This document shows, in pieces, positions 47,703 to 58,722 of a DNA stretch of 64,000 nt. Below the pieces are notes generated by a model. The model searched no databases and was not told where the DNA came from. It was given only the letters and a program-made list of their open reading frames with translations. The stretch comes from Cenococcum geophilum 1.58 (Eukaryota > Ascomycota > Dothideomycetes > Gloniales > Gloniaceae), in assembly GCA_001692895.1 (NCBI GenBank), contig KV748220.1, positions 558,358-622,357 of the forward strand, given 5' to 3'. The position numbers and the translations under genes were made by a program. Numbering within the stretch: position 1 is the stretch's first letter; the number at the start of each line of letters is the position of its first letter.

Positions 47703-49570
47703 AACAACTAGGCTTTATACCTATCTTGCTATTAAATAGAGGTTAAATCCGATACTCCTTTGGGTATAAAGTGTATACTATTTCGCCTAGGGCTACATTC
47801 TCTAGAATATCCTTTAGGCTTATTAGTAATATACGCCCTTCTAAATCTTTATTATTCTACTATTTAAAAGCTCCAGTCTTAAAGCGTATCTTAAGATCTA
47901 CTTCTATAAGCTAAGGGTATCTAAGGATAAGGTTATAACCTATAAAGTTAACCGCCTAGAAGGGTTGCGGGCTAACTACCTTAGTACGGTTATATATATT
48001 GGCCACTAACACTATAAGCTTATAGGCACTATATAGTTTAATTAATACTTATCTAGGAAGCCTATAATAGGTTTCTACTACTTTAGTAATAGGATAAGTT
48101 TATACTCTTTTACTAAATTATATTATATAAGATTAATTTCGGCGCCACTGTTATACAGCGCTTAGAACTAACGTACCTCGCCTATAAGAAGTACCGTTTC
48201 TAGCTTAACAGTAATATAGAAAGTCTCTCCTTCCGTATCTTGCCCTAGTTATAGCTAGAAGAGGTCCGTAACTAGGGAATTTTTTAATAGATTATTAGTG
48301 CGGTTATCGCCCTACCTACTTTTCTAATAGGATTTACCTTTAGAGTTTTCTCTTAACTTTTTAGAGTGTTTTTATAAAGGTACTAGACGGGTATTAGGTT
48401 AGCCCTAGAAATCTTTCCCGTTACTTATAGCCCCTAACTTTAACCCTTTTAAAGTTCTCTTTAAAAACGGCTTCTTTAAAGGTTAGGTCTGCCCTATATT
48501 ACTACTAAAGTGCCTATACTTTTAGTGACCCCCTAGCTTTTTACTAGAAGAGGTCTAGTTCCTTACTATATTTTTAGCGTTTAGAACCGCTTATTTAAAA
48601 TCTATATATATAGTAATCTATAATAGAGCTCCTACGCGCTTTATTTCGTTATAAATTACTAGCTTAATTCTAGCCTAGATAAACCCGATCTTCTTCTTCT
48701 TATAGATACTACTGCTCTTATTTTTAAAGGGCTTTAGATTTATCTATTAAGCACGAGTTTCTATAAAGTTTATAAACTAGCGGAAGTTATAGCGGTTAAG
48801 CTATATCCTATTCCAGAATAGCTCTATATTATCGTATTATATAATATACGGATCTTAAGTCTATTTCTTTAGGAAGGTTTACAGCTATAGCTATATAGTA
48901 ATTTGCTCTTTATTAAGCTAATTCAATATAATCTAGTTTAGCGATTAGTCTTTAATCTTACTAATAATCTAGTATATACGCTTTTTAGTATTATCTTATA
49001 TTATTAGTATCTTAAAAAAGTTATCTACTTTATAAACCCAATTATCTAGCTGCTAGGCGTTAGGTCTATAGCGGAGTTCTAAACTATTAGAGGCCTTAGC
49101 CAGTTAGTTTATTACGGACCTTATATCGGCAGTAGTACGACTACTAAGGATAGACATAAACGGGTTAGTTAAGATAGTATAGGAGGCGCTAGAACCGATC
49201 AAGCTATAGGATAAGGGGTAGCCGAGTTACGTGGCTAGTTACGTTATAAGTTCGGAACGTGGGAATATAGGAACGTGGAAACGCGATATACTAACGTACT
49301 AACGTACTAATATACTAAACCCTTTACTATAGGGAGGAGTTATATATTTAAGGACATACGGTCTCTACAGATAGTTTCTCTTCTTTATAGTAAATTTTAG
49401 AATATAATTAGAGTTAATCTATTAAGCAACTACTCCACTAGTTATTATTACGTTATTAACTTCTTATTTACCTATATACCTAGCCCATTAATAAGTTTAC
49501 CATAGTTCTTACTACAAGGCTTTGTTATATATTTACTACTAAGGTTATAGTATTAATAAAGTTAAATAAC

Positions 49571-51187
49571 ATGCCACTAAAAGCAGCAGCCATAACAGCG
49601 TTAACGGTAGCGACTACCTTAGGATTAGGTAATAACACTAGTATAGTAAATACTAACTCTTAGCTAGTTACCGTTAGATAGCTATAGGAAATAGTTAATT
49701 AATTAACAGATAATAATAGGATATTTAAAGAAAGGATTAATGGGATTGGAGTAGCTAAGGTTAAGTTACCCTTAATTAAGCAATTCTTAGGGGAGAAGTT
49801 AAAGCTTAAGGGATTTCTTATATAAATATATTTTAAGGTTATATAGAAAGGAGTTAAACTAGGAACGCCTATAGATTAAGTCGCTTACGCAGGATTATTC
49901 TTAATAGGAAGAGCACTTAAGTAGTTTAAGCCTTACCTTACGGAGGTATAAGAGTATAGCATAACGACTATTAACTAGGAGGTACGGTATATGTTCTTAA
50001 GTTAAAACGGGTTTATAGAATGCTTAACGTAGATATTTAAAGACCTAAAGGTAACTACTATAGTGGAACAAAACTTTAAAACCTAGTATAAAGAACTTTA
50101 GTAATTAAGTATATAATATAGTTTTAAATATTAGTAATATAGGTTAAATAGAATAATAAGGCGCTTATAGCATAGTATAAACAGGGACTTAAAGTAAAAG
50201 TCTAGGACGTAATTATCCTAATAGAAGATACGGATACTCTTAGAGATTTAATTAATTAAGCAATTAAGATTAATAATAGGATCTACCAAAGAGAGTAGAC
50301 TAAGAAGAGTTAGGATAAAGTTCTATAGTTATATAAGGCGTAGGGCACGTAATAATAAAGTTAAAGTTAAAAACTATAGTATAGCGTAGAGCTAATAGAT
50401 CTAAGTAGTACTAAAGAATCTAAAAGATAAAATAAGAAATTATAAAAACCTAGAGGATAAGGATTAAGTAATTAAAGGTCTAAAGAGCAAAGGCTAAACC
50501 AGGGATCTTAGTAGTAGAAGACATTTAGGTGGACTCTATAGCAAAAAAAATAGTTTAAAGAAGGAGCTTATATAAATTGTGGAAAATAGGGTTATTACGT
50601 TAGAGACTATAAAAGTAGTTAGAGTTACTACGTAGTAAAAGGAATAAGACTAGTAGAAGATATATACGTATAAAGGGATAATAGTATACTATAAGGAACA
50701 AAAGAGTGTTTAATTAAGAGTTTTGCGTTTTGTTATAATAATATATACTAAATTTATAAGGACGCTAAGTACGGCGTAAGCTATTAGCTATAGGAGCTAA
50801 AATTATTAAAGTTTAGAGGAACTAATAAACTATCTTATAGATTGGATATTAAGGATAATAAATTTAATATAGGTGAAACATTTAGTAACAATAAGGCAAC
50901 GAAAGCAGCTTACTAGGAGCATATAGACCTTAAAGATATTATATAAGAGGCAGAGGATAATTCTACTATAGAATAGGAAACATTAGTAGGGATTAAGACC
51001 CTACTCCATATAAAACTATTTAAGGGTAAAACTTTAAAGAAACTTTCCTATAAAGACGTTAGGTATTTATTTGCAATTAGTTTAGAATATGTTTACTAAG
51101 GGTAAGATCTAGATTACGCATTTAATAAACTAACTTAATTACCTTATTTAATATCTCTAGAGGCGGCTTATTTAGGGGGGGTGGTAT
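49571..51187 (+). mobile_element. Decayed LTR-element gag region
   Basis: Plus-strand text begins MPLKAAAITALTVATTLGLG, continues as gag-like helical sequence and contains a zinc-knuckle-like box near 50575 (CGK-x2-Y followed by RDY-type text). A G-rich tract (about 51175-51187) may be the polypurine tract before a 3' LTR. No pol region is readable, so it is truncated, old and broken. Confidence 0.6.
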
Positions 51188-52375
51188 ATAACTATATACC
51201 CTATGCGAGGTAAAATAAATATAAGGAGTTTCTTCTAAGTCGTTTAGAATAAAAACGTGAAAAGTAACTTTATAGTCCTAATAGATAAGTTTCCCTAGTC
51301 CCTAGGGGTAGTTAATTCCTAGAAATACGTTACAAATATGTTATAAACATAGTTAGAACGTGTTCTAAGTAGGTTATATTTTTTTACTGCAGTCTACCTT
51401 CCTATAGAGATTTAATTTAATAACTCTGTATTACTCTATTGCTTTATTACCTATATTACCTAGTTAAATAAGAGATATTAAATACGCAGTATCGTATTTC
51501 TTATTTGCTAGTAATACTTTTTAGAAGTACTCTAAATATATTTCTATAGTAGCCTATATATAGGTAAGAAATAAGTACTAAATATTAGTAATATCCTAAT
51601 ATAATTAGTTCTAAACGTAATTTAGTTAGGTTCTAAATATATTTAGGTAAGATAATTATATATAGAGTATCTTTGTTGCTTAATTATTAGTATATAAGCC
51701 TCCGTTTAAGAGCTATATATATTTTTAGCTTAAAATTATCTTTAGGCTGATAAAAACAAGCTTATATATATTAACTTAAGTACTAAATAGATTTAGAGCC
51801 AGTTCCGTACCTATTTATATTATATTTACAAATATCTAGGTCGCTTCTATTTAGGGCTGCCCGCTCTCTCTATATTAGACCCTACGTCTCTTTAGAAACT
51901 ATAGTATGTCTTAAAAATTCTAATAAATTCTAAAGATATTCGCACTGTTTTACTCTTAAACAACGCATTATATATTTTTTACCTCTTATATTTAAGAGAG
52001 TGGATATTATAGGCTTAGGAGTATATACTTATCTAGTTTTATATTAGATCTAAACGCGTTATAAACTAGTTATAAATATAATTAGAGTATAATTTAGATT
52101 TTTATTAACTTACCTATATAGCTTTTTATGTATCTGTGCCTCTTAAGTTAATACAGTAAGTATAACCTTTATTTAGCGTCTATGGGTACTCTAAAAGGCT
52201 TAAATAATTCTTAATTATAAGTGTAGTAAGAGGATTAGTAAATGCCTTAGTAAGAAATATAATATAAGAAACTTTAGGCTAAATACGTTTAGAACTAGAC
52301 TAGAATATATTTAGAATATATTAAAAACTTACCTTAATTTAATCTCCTAGCTATATTTAACTTTCTTCTAGCATA
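51188..52375. other. AT-rich RIP-altered sequence, possible LTR material
   Basis: Strongly AT-rich with repeated words such as TCTAAATATATTTAGG. It may include the LTR of the preceding element. No gene seen. Confidence 0.4.
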
Positions 52376-52867
52376 CAGTGATGTGCACGACCAGCTTCAC
52401 CCCCCCCCGTTTAGCGAGTTGCGGATTCGGTTCGGGTATCCAATTTCGCCTGATTGCCGTATGCTTGGCTACAAGAACTTTACTTCTGGCGGACTTGCGA
52501 CCGGCCTTCCTCCGCAGTGTCGTGATCTTTGTCAAATATCGTAAGGTTTCCACCCATACGGTATTGCCAAATTTCATCGGCAATTGAAGAGACAGCGTTG
52601 TATTCGCGTTTTGGCGGCCATAACGGAGGCGTAGTTAAGGGGGAGAGGAGGAAGCGTACGTCTTCAATTTGGTTCTCCTGGCCAACCGCGAATCTCCAGG
52701 TCAACTAAAGCGATTCTCTAGGGCAACCAAAAAGGTCCTTGCGCGTAGCCACAGCCGTTCGCTACAATTACTATGTACAGTCGGTGGCAATCAGGCGAAA
52801 TTGGATACCCGTACCGAATCTGCAACTCGCTAAACGGGGGGGGTGAAGCTGGTCGTGCACATCACTG
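52376..52867. mobile_element. TIR element/MITE starting CAGTGATGTGCACG
   Basis: The ends are inverted repeats of about 82 bp (CAGTGATGTGCACGACCAGC...), with small differences. The 492-bp element has no transposase; its open frames are short. It keeps normal GC within RIP-altered flanks. A second, shorter member is at 57197-57550. CAG...CTG ends would fit hAT, but no 8-bp duplication is visible. Confidence 0.8.
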
Positions 52868-53055
52868 GAAAATCTTTTAACTTAAGAACACTATCTTCCA
52901 AATTAATTTTAAACTTATTTTTATTATTACTAGAGAAATCTAGTAGCTAGTAATTATTAGATAGATTTATTTAAATTAAAATATATTCTAAATACGTTAT
53001 AAATACGTTATAACTAGTTACCTATAATTATTGGTTCTATTTTGGAGCTAGGGGG

Positions 53056-53338
53056 TAACGGGTTAGCCACCCAAACGAGACAGCCACCCATTCGAGACAA
53101 TGCACGGACCTCCCACCAAAATCAAAATCAAAACATCAAAATACTCCTTTACTACACCACCACTTGTCCTCTACTACCCCCAAATCGCTAAATTATAATG
53201 TATTTATGCAATAGGGTAGATTTGGGTTGTTGATTTTGATTTTGAATTGAATTGATTTTAAATTGATTTTGATTTTGGTAGGAGGTCCGTGCACTGTCTC
53301 GAATGGGTGGCTGTCTCGTTTGGGTGGCTAACCCGTTA
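53056..53338. mobile_element. TA-flanked MITE with 75-bp inverted ends
   Basis: The ends ACGGGTTAGCCACCCAAACG... are inverted for about 75 bp. TA is present on both sides (53056-53057 and 53337-53338 region). It is about 280 bp, non-coding, with an AT-rich middle. It ends 27 bp before the next transposon. Confidence 0.85.
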
Positions 53339-54179
53339 AGTTATATGGTGGGATAAGCGATTTACAGGGTCCCCCCCCGTGCGCGCAGCAGCGGTGGCAT
53401 CTAATTTCGCTTAAGCTTCGCCTAAGTTAGTATGTAGAGCTAGCAGAATTAGATGTAGTGGCCGCTAGGGGGGAGGAGACGTCGCCTTACATTTGAAGCT
53501 ATTCATAATATCTCTTCCTTACCAATATCGTGATCTTTGTTCTAGATTATGGTGTAACTCTTATCGTCGCCTCTATCGAATATGGCGCCTAATATACGCG
53601 AATGGCAATACGTCTTCCTTAAAATCCTTATTAACGCGGGCGCCACCAATTAATAGTGTTATGTTTAAGCCAAGTGCTCTCGCAGAGCTATTTAACAAAT
53701 TTAACGGAAACTAGAGAGGTATGGAAGGACGAGACTTAGTCGTATATACTTCGGCCTAAAGAGTACGCTAAGCTCTTAGATAATTATTGTATTACTTTAC
53801 CAACTTAATAAGGCACCAAATCTATATCTAGATAAGATGGCTTAGTATATATACGATAGTTTTAGAGTTATAGTAGGCCCGTAAACAATTACTGCAGAGT
53901 TAAGAGTCGCTGGCTAGAGTAGGAAGCTAGTAAGCTATATTCTAAATATATAGATAAGGAAATAACTTACTTATATATAAGGCTTATCGCGTTGCTTTAG
54001 AGCGGAGTTAAAAGGACCGTAATTAATACTAGGCTAATATCTTATAGTTTACTATTAAGTAACTTATCTTTATAGACGAATCTAGCGCTAATTTAAAGAC
54101 GGGTATATAAAAGTCGGCTTAGGCGCTAGTAGGCACAACGCCAATCCTATATACTCCATATAATCGCGGCAAGCAGCGG

Positions 54180-54690
54180 CTTAATATTCTACCTGCGTAT
54201 ACTGTTAACGGTGTACTAGTATTATTAGTATATAGCGGCTTAACGAACGTAGAAGGATATAATTACTAGATTAAATACTACCTCCTACCTTACTATAATC
54301 CTTATCCAGCTCCAAGGTCGGTAGTTGTTATAAATAATGCAAGCTTCCACCATTTAGAATGGATTAAGTCTCTTTTTACTAAGCGTGGTATAGTGCTTAT
54401 CTATCTACCTATATATTCGCCTAATCTAAATCCAATTAAGGAGTTCTTTAGTAAGCTAAAGGAGTATATTTAACAATATTTTAGATTATAAAGGAGTAAG
54501 CCAGAGCTTTGGGGTAATAAGTTTAAAAACTTCCTATAGTAGTGTATAGATACTGTAGGTAGAGGAGTAATAACACTAGAGCCCACTTTAGCTATAGTGG
54601 GTATATATAAGGAAGGATTAATAGAAGAGTTAGTAAGTCGTTAGATTTGGGTTAAACCTCATAATCCTTAGCGTAGTGTTTTTTAGTAGG
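54180..54690 (+). pseudogene. Tc1/mariner DDE transposase, RIP-damaged
   Basis: One long frame reads NGVLVLLVYSGLTNVEG, YLLPYYNPYPAPRSVVVINN, the SFHH block, SPNLNPIKEFFSKLKEYI and LEPTLAIVGIYKEGLIEEL, the typical catalytic half of fungal DDE_3 proteins. Several stop codons and the loss of two catalytic acids show that it is not functional. Confidence 0.8.
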
Positions 54691-54779
54691 AGTTAGACGT
54701 TGCCTTAGTCGGCTTACTATATTATAAAACTCTTATATAAATTACTAGTAAAATCTATATTCTACCCTAAACTTTTAGG

Positions 54780-56702
54780 CAAAGCTATACTAGTATAAAA
54801 AATCTACTGCTTATCTTCCTTTAAATCCTTAATACTACCAGAAAGCTAAGTAACTTATAAAGTCCTCTAGTTCTTAATATCCTAATATACCTATTCAGCA
54901 ATTGCCTCTAGTACTCCCTTATTAATTATTATATTAACCAGTATCTTACCCTCTTTATTTAGCTTCTACTCCCTAATAATCCTTAAGTCCCACCGCTTCT
55001 TATAAGTAACTTAATAGGCGGCTTTAAGATTACTCTCCCACTCTAGGTCTTCTTATACTGAGAGCTTCTGCTAGTTAAAATACTCCCGTAGATTAGCTAC
55101 GCGATTTAGGCCTTATAAACGAGGTAGAGGAACTATAGATAATAATCTTACAGTTAGGTCTTGCCCTAACGGTAATATAGCTGGACGCCTATACTACCTA
55201 CTAGTTAGATTAATATAGAATTAATTAACAACGCTAGGAGTATTAGGTATAGGCGACTTAGTAAAGGCAAGTTAAGACTTCTTACTACCTCCTTTTTTCC
55301 AATCTTAAAGCTTTTCAAATAGCTTACTATAAGGTGTGCGAATAGTAGCTAAACTATCCTTAATAGCCCGCGCCCACTCCTTAAGGTCCTCCTGCGTTAG
55401 CTTATAGTTAACTTAGCAATAAATCTAGCACCAAAAAGAGCCTAGGCACCTCTTCTTATACTCCCACTCCCTATATAGCTCTAGCTAGAGCTCAGTAATC
55501 TTTAGGCGGGGGGCTAGAGGACGAGCAATATTACTAGCCTTATGCTGTTTAGATTGCGGTATATTTAGAGGCGTATCCTATAAGGAGATAGTAGCAGCTA
55601 GCTGTGTCAATAATGGCTATATTAATAACTGTGCGGCCATTATAAAACGATTAGTAGAGTAAGCGGTAGATTTAGCTTAATTGTTTACCTTAATATATAT
55701 AAAGCTAACTTTAACTAAGAGCTGCTTAGTAGAGCCGTCTATATTCCGGTGCTTCTTTACTAAGCTTATAAGTTCACTATTAATTAAGCTCTAGCTAGCT
55801 TCCTAACTAGGATTAATCTTAAACGTTACTTAAGTCTTATTCTTCTTAGTATATAAAACCGATGTATTACACAACTCTTATATAACGCGACGGCTAGGAA
55901 GCTGCTACTTAATAGCCTTATTAATTATAGGCAGTATATTATAACTATATGCGAGCAAAAGGCTTAGGCGAGAGTTAGTAAAAGTATATATAACTATATT
56001 CTAAGTCCGTACGCCCTTCTTAAGCTTCGCTAACAATAAGAGACGATAGTTAAAAAAGATACCTCTACCGCTTAGCTTTACCTGCTCTAATTCATACTTA
56101 AATTAAAGCCTTGGTGGTGGCTCCTCCTCCTTACTTTCTATTATTAAATCCTTAGGTATTGGCTTAAATACTTATAAAGGAAGTATAGGGGGTCTCCGCG
56201 ATTAACGCGGGGTTTATATACAGTGGCCAATATTATCTAGATTAAGCTCTGGGTAGAGGTACGGTGACTAATAATGTTATTACTGACTTAAAGGACGATA
56301 GGAACCTATATTTAAAAGCTGCGTGAGACGCGGCAGCTGCGGAGGAGCCCTCATTATATTATAATCCTGCAATTAATAGAAGCGTTAAACCTCCTTATAA
56401 TTTGCCTCCTCCGCTGCCTTAGGATCATTTAATATTTCCTTAAGCTCGCCGTTAGCAAAAGTAGCTNCCTGCCGTAATAGAGGCAACCCATTAAACGCTG
56501 TCGGTAGAGAGAAGTTAAGCTGCGTGCCAATCTGGCTACTAAATACGGGCAGCAGAGTCACAACCGTACTTATACTCAAGCTCTGCATCAAGATAGGTGG
56601 TTAAGGAATAGATAAGGATAGTATTGGCGACAGTTAAGGCCTTTAATGGGGTGGACAAAAAGGACTTCCAACGGCGGCGGCGGCAGTACGTTTGGAGCTC
56701 AT
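54780..56702 (-). pseudogene. Second frame of the Tc1/mariner element, unknown product
   Basis: Minus-strand text starts MSSKRTAAAAVG and continues in pieces such as TQLNFSLPTAFNGLPLLRQ, NGELKEILNDPKAAEEANYK and LTQEDLKEWARAIKDSLATI. The amino-acid composition looks like real protein, but stop codons interrupt it and an ambiguous base lies at 56467. No domain recognised. It may be an accessory protein carried by the transposon. Confidence 0.45.
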
Positions 56703-57196
56703 ATTGACGAGAGGAAGGCTCTATTACACCAAGATCTAGAGCAGATATCACAATATTGGTAAGGAAGAGAAGTTGCGAATAGCTTCAAATGCAAGGAGGC
56801 GACGTCTCCCCCCCCCTAGCGGCCACTACATCTAATTCTGCTAGCTCTACATACTAACTTAGGCGAAGCTTAAGCGAAATTAGATGCCACCGCTGCTGCG
56901 CGCACGGGGGGCGACACCGAACCTTGCGGACCCTGTAGGCTTGGTTAACCACGTAATCTTATATTTTCAGCTAAGGCTGCCCCGTGCAGGGATTGTGCAT
57001 TAGCGCTTATGGTAGACCCACCCTTTAGCGTGGTAAGACCGACCTGCATCCACGTAGAGAACGACTCTGTGGAAGAATGCCCCAGAAAATTAATGAAAAA
57101 AGGAAATTGCCATACAGGGTCCGGGAGGTTTGGTGTCCCCCCCGTGCGTCCAATTTCGCTTGAGCTTCGCCTAAATTAGTATGTAGAGCTAGCAGG

Positions 57197-57550
57197 AACA
57201 GCTCTGTGCACGACCAGCTTCCTTTGGCGAGATTTTAAATTCGCTACGCGCATCCAATCTCGCCTGATTGCCACCAACTGTACATAGTAATTGTAGCGAA
57301 GCCGTATGCTTGGCTGCAAGAACTTCAGCTGTTCGCGATCGGCCTTCCTCCGCAGTGTCGTGATCTTCGTCAAATATCGTGAGGTTCCCACCCGTACGAT
57401 ATTGCCAAATTTCGTCAACCTCTCTGCAGAGACAGCGTTGTATTCGTGTTTTGGCAGGCACAATGGGCGGCAACCAGGCGAAATTGGATGCGCGTACCGA
57501 ATCTGCAACTCGCTAGGGGGGGGGGGTGAAGCTGGTCGTGCACATCACTG
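57197..57550. mobile_element. Second copy of the CAGTGATGTGC MITE family, nested
   Basis: Shares its middle (GTGTCGTGATCTTCGTCAAA and GAGACAGCGTTGTATTCG) and its right end (GTCGTGCACATCACTG) with 52376-52867. The left end differs in its first bases (CAGCTCTGTGCACG). Confidence 0.75.
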
Positions 57551-57913
57551 TAGTACGTGGTTAGGGCTTGAGCCACGGCCCACCTCGAATTCGGAGCTCT
57601 GAGCTCGATTTTGAAGCTATTCTAGGCTGATCTCCCCTACCAAATTGTAATATCACCTCTAGATCTTGGTGTTTTACCCCGTTGCTTTCCTTAATATGGC
57701 TCCAAATATGGGTGACTGGCAGTACGCCTTTATTTTGAAACCCTTCTTATAGCCCGCGCCAGTATGCGTGTATGCGACCGCGTTTGGAGCTTATATTAAT
57801 AGGAGAAAGAGGCTTTATAACACCACGACTTTTGGTGAGGGAGAAGAGTTCAGAATAGCTTCAAAATCGAGCTCAGAGCTCCGGGCCGTGGCTCAAGCCC
57901 TAACCACGTACTA
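57551..57913. mobile_element. Deletion derivative of a two-ORF Tc1/mariner-like element
   Basis: The inverted ends TAGTACGTGGTTAGGGCTTG are about 65 bp with an indel. Just inside lie two inward-facing starts, MAPNMGDWQYAF on plus and MSSKRGRIH on minus. They match the starts of the two frames of 53363-56937 although the terminal repeats differ. Everything between has been lost. Confidence 0.75.
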
Positions 57914-58061
57914 CAAGGGGGTAACACGAATTGCTCAGACGCCCTCCCTGCTAGTATGCAGAGGAAAATAAGCGAGCCCCAAGTAATATAGTAGGGCTAG
58001 GTTATTTTGTGTACCATACTAGCAGGGGGGGCGTCTGAGCAATTCGTGTTACCCCCTTGTA
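57912..58061. mobile_element. 150-bp TA-flanked MITE
   Basis: The inverted ends CAAGGGGGTAACACGAATTG are about 48 bp, with TA on both sides. There is no coding capacity. It abuts the preceding element, sharing its last TA. Confidence 0.85.
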
Positions 58062-58144
58062 CACCCCTTCCTGCTAGCTCTACATACTAATTTAGGCGAA
58101 GCTCAAGCGAAATTGGATGGACACCGAACCTCCCGGACCCTGTA

Positions 58145-58722
58145 TGAGGCACCAGAACTCAAAAATTCAGGCCAGGGACTTGGCCTTACGCCACAATACA
58201 CCATCCTTCCACCAAACTCGTTCTAGCCGGGCCGAGGCCGCACTGGACTCTCGCGTTCTGTTTGCCATAGGCCTGGAAAGAGTCGCACATGCGGGGACTT
58301 ATTATCCAAGCCCGTCAATTCTTGTCGAATTTCTGCCTTTCTATGCAGAAATACGCGATAGTCATACCACGATCGAAAGTGGATTGCAGTATTTGATATT
58401 TCCTGACCCGGTACAGATTTTTCGCAGTATTGCACGGCCAATACCAAGTCGGACTGAGGCTGGGCGAGTGCTGAAAGACTATGCCATTATCTGATGGCGC
58501 TTTTCCCCATTTCGTTAAGCATATCCACAACCATGCAACTACGGCATGATCCGTCCCGTGATCTATTTCAGCTCATCTAACCATGCTTCATTCGGGGTCC
58601 AGCTCGGTCACACACTGGGACGCGAAAAAGAGCCGCATGTTGGTGTTTATGAATACCGAGGGAGCCCTCTTCTGAGAACTTTCAGTCTTGTTGCTGCCGC
58701 TTTGCATTTGCTGCGTAGCAAA
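58145..58722. promoter_or_regulatory. Upstream region of the WSC/Mid2-like gene
   Basis: About 580 bp of GC-normal sequence between the TIR element and the surface-protein gene. A 125-codon open frame runs through it from inside the transposon end (58117-58494), but it begins in the inverted repeat and has no family features. Confidence 0.4.

Larger units (their letters stand above)
41359..49230 (-). mobile_element. Decayed Ty3/Gypsy-type LTR retrotransposon, family B
   Basis: Read on the minus strand. Gag-like sequence starts near 49157, zinc-knuckle and protease-like region about 47800-48700, reverse transcriptase about 46500-46950 (PFRLANTP and a YLDxILIY-type box on the minus strand), RNase H connection FLGFANFYKRFI near 46390, integrase about 44000-45300. 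A purine tract at 41577-41590 precedes the 3' LTR (41359-41576). I found no matching 5' LTR, so the element is truncated or its end is replaced. It is heavily RIP-altered with many breaks. The same LTR occurs alone at 11907-12109. A small GC-normal insert lies at about 47568-47702. Confidence 0.75.
53363..56937 (+). mobile_element. Tc1/mariner DNA transposon with two inward-facing reading frames
   Basis: Flanked by TA on both sides. Inverted ends begin CAGGGTCC and run about 150 bp with small gaps. The plus-strand transposase (about 53583-54690) begins MAPNIREWQYVF and ends in the DDE_3 domain: VVVINNASFHHLEWI and IYLPIYSPNLNPIKEFF. Active relatives carry D and E where this copy has N and K (IDN, PDLNPIEE), changes that G-to-A RIP would make, so this copy is dead. 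A second frame on the minus strand starts MSSKRTAAAAVG (ATG 56702-56700) and faces the first. It is interrupted by stops; its product is unknown to me. Length is 3.57 kb, long for this superfamily. Confidence 0.85.
57113..58144. mobile_element. TIR element of the CAGGGTCC family, host to nested insertions
   Basis: TA flanks both sides (57113-57114, 58143-58144). The inverted ends CAGGGTCCGGGAGGTT(T/C)GGTG run about 80 bp and share long stretches with the ends of the 3.6-kb Tc1/mariner element (CGCCTAAATTAGTATGTAGAG). Most of its inside consists of three further short TIR elements. It is largely GC-normal, so younger than the RIP-altered neighbours or too short to be recognised. Confidence 0.85.

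Noticed and set aside
52376-52867. hAT assignment from CAG...CTG ends
   Set aside because: No 8-bp target duplication could be seen, so the superfamily was left open.
58117-58494. 125-codon plus-strand frame at the end of the TIR element
   Set aside because: It starts within the transposon inverted repeat and lacks any family resemblance.
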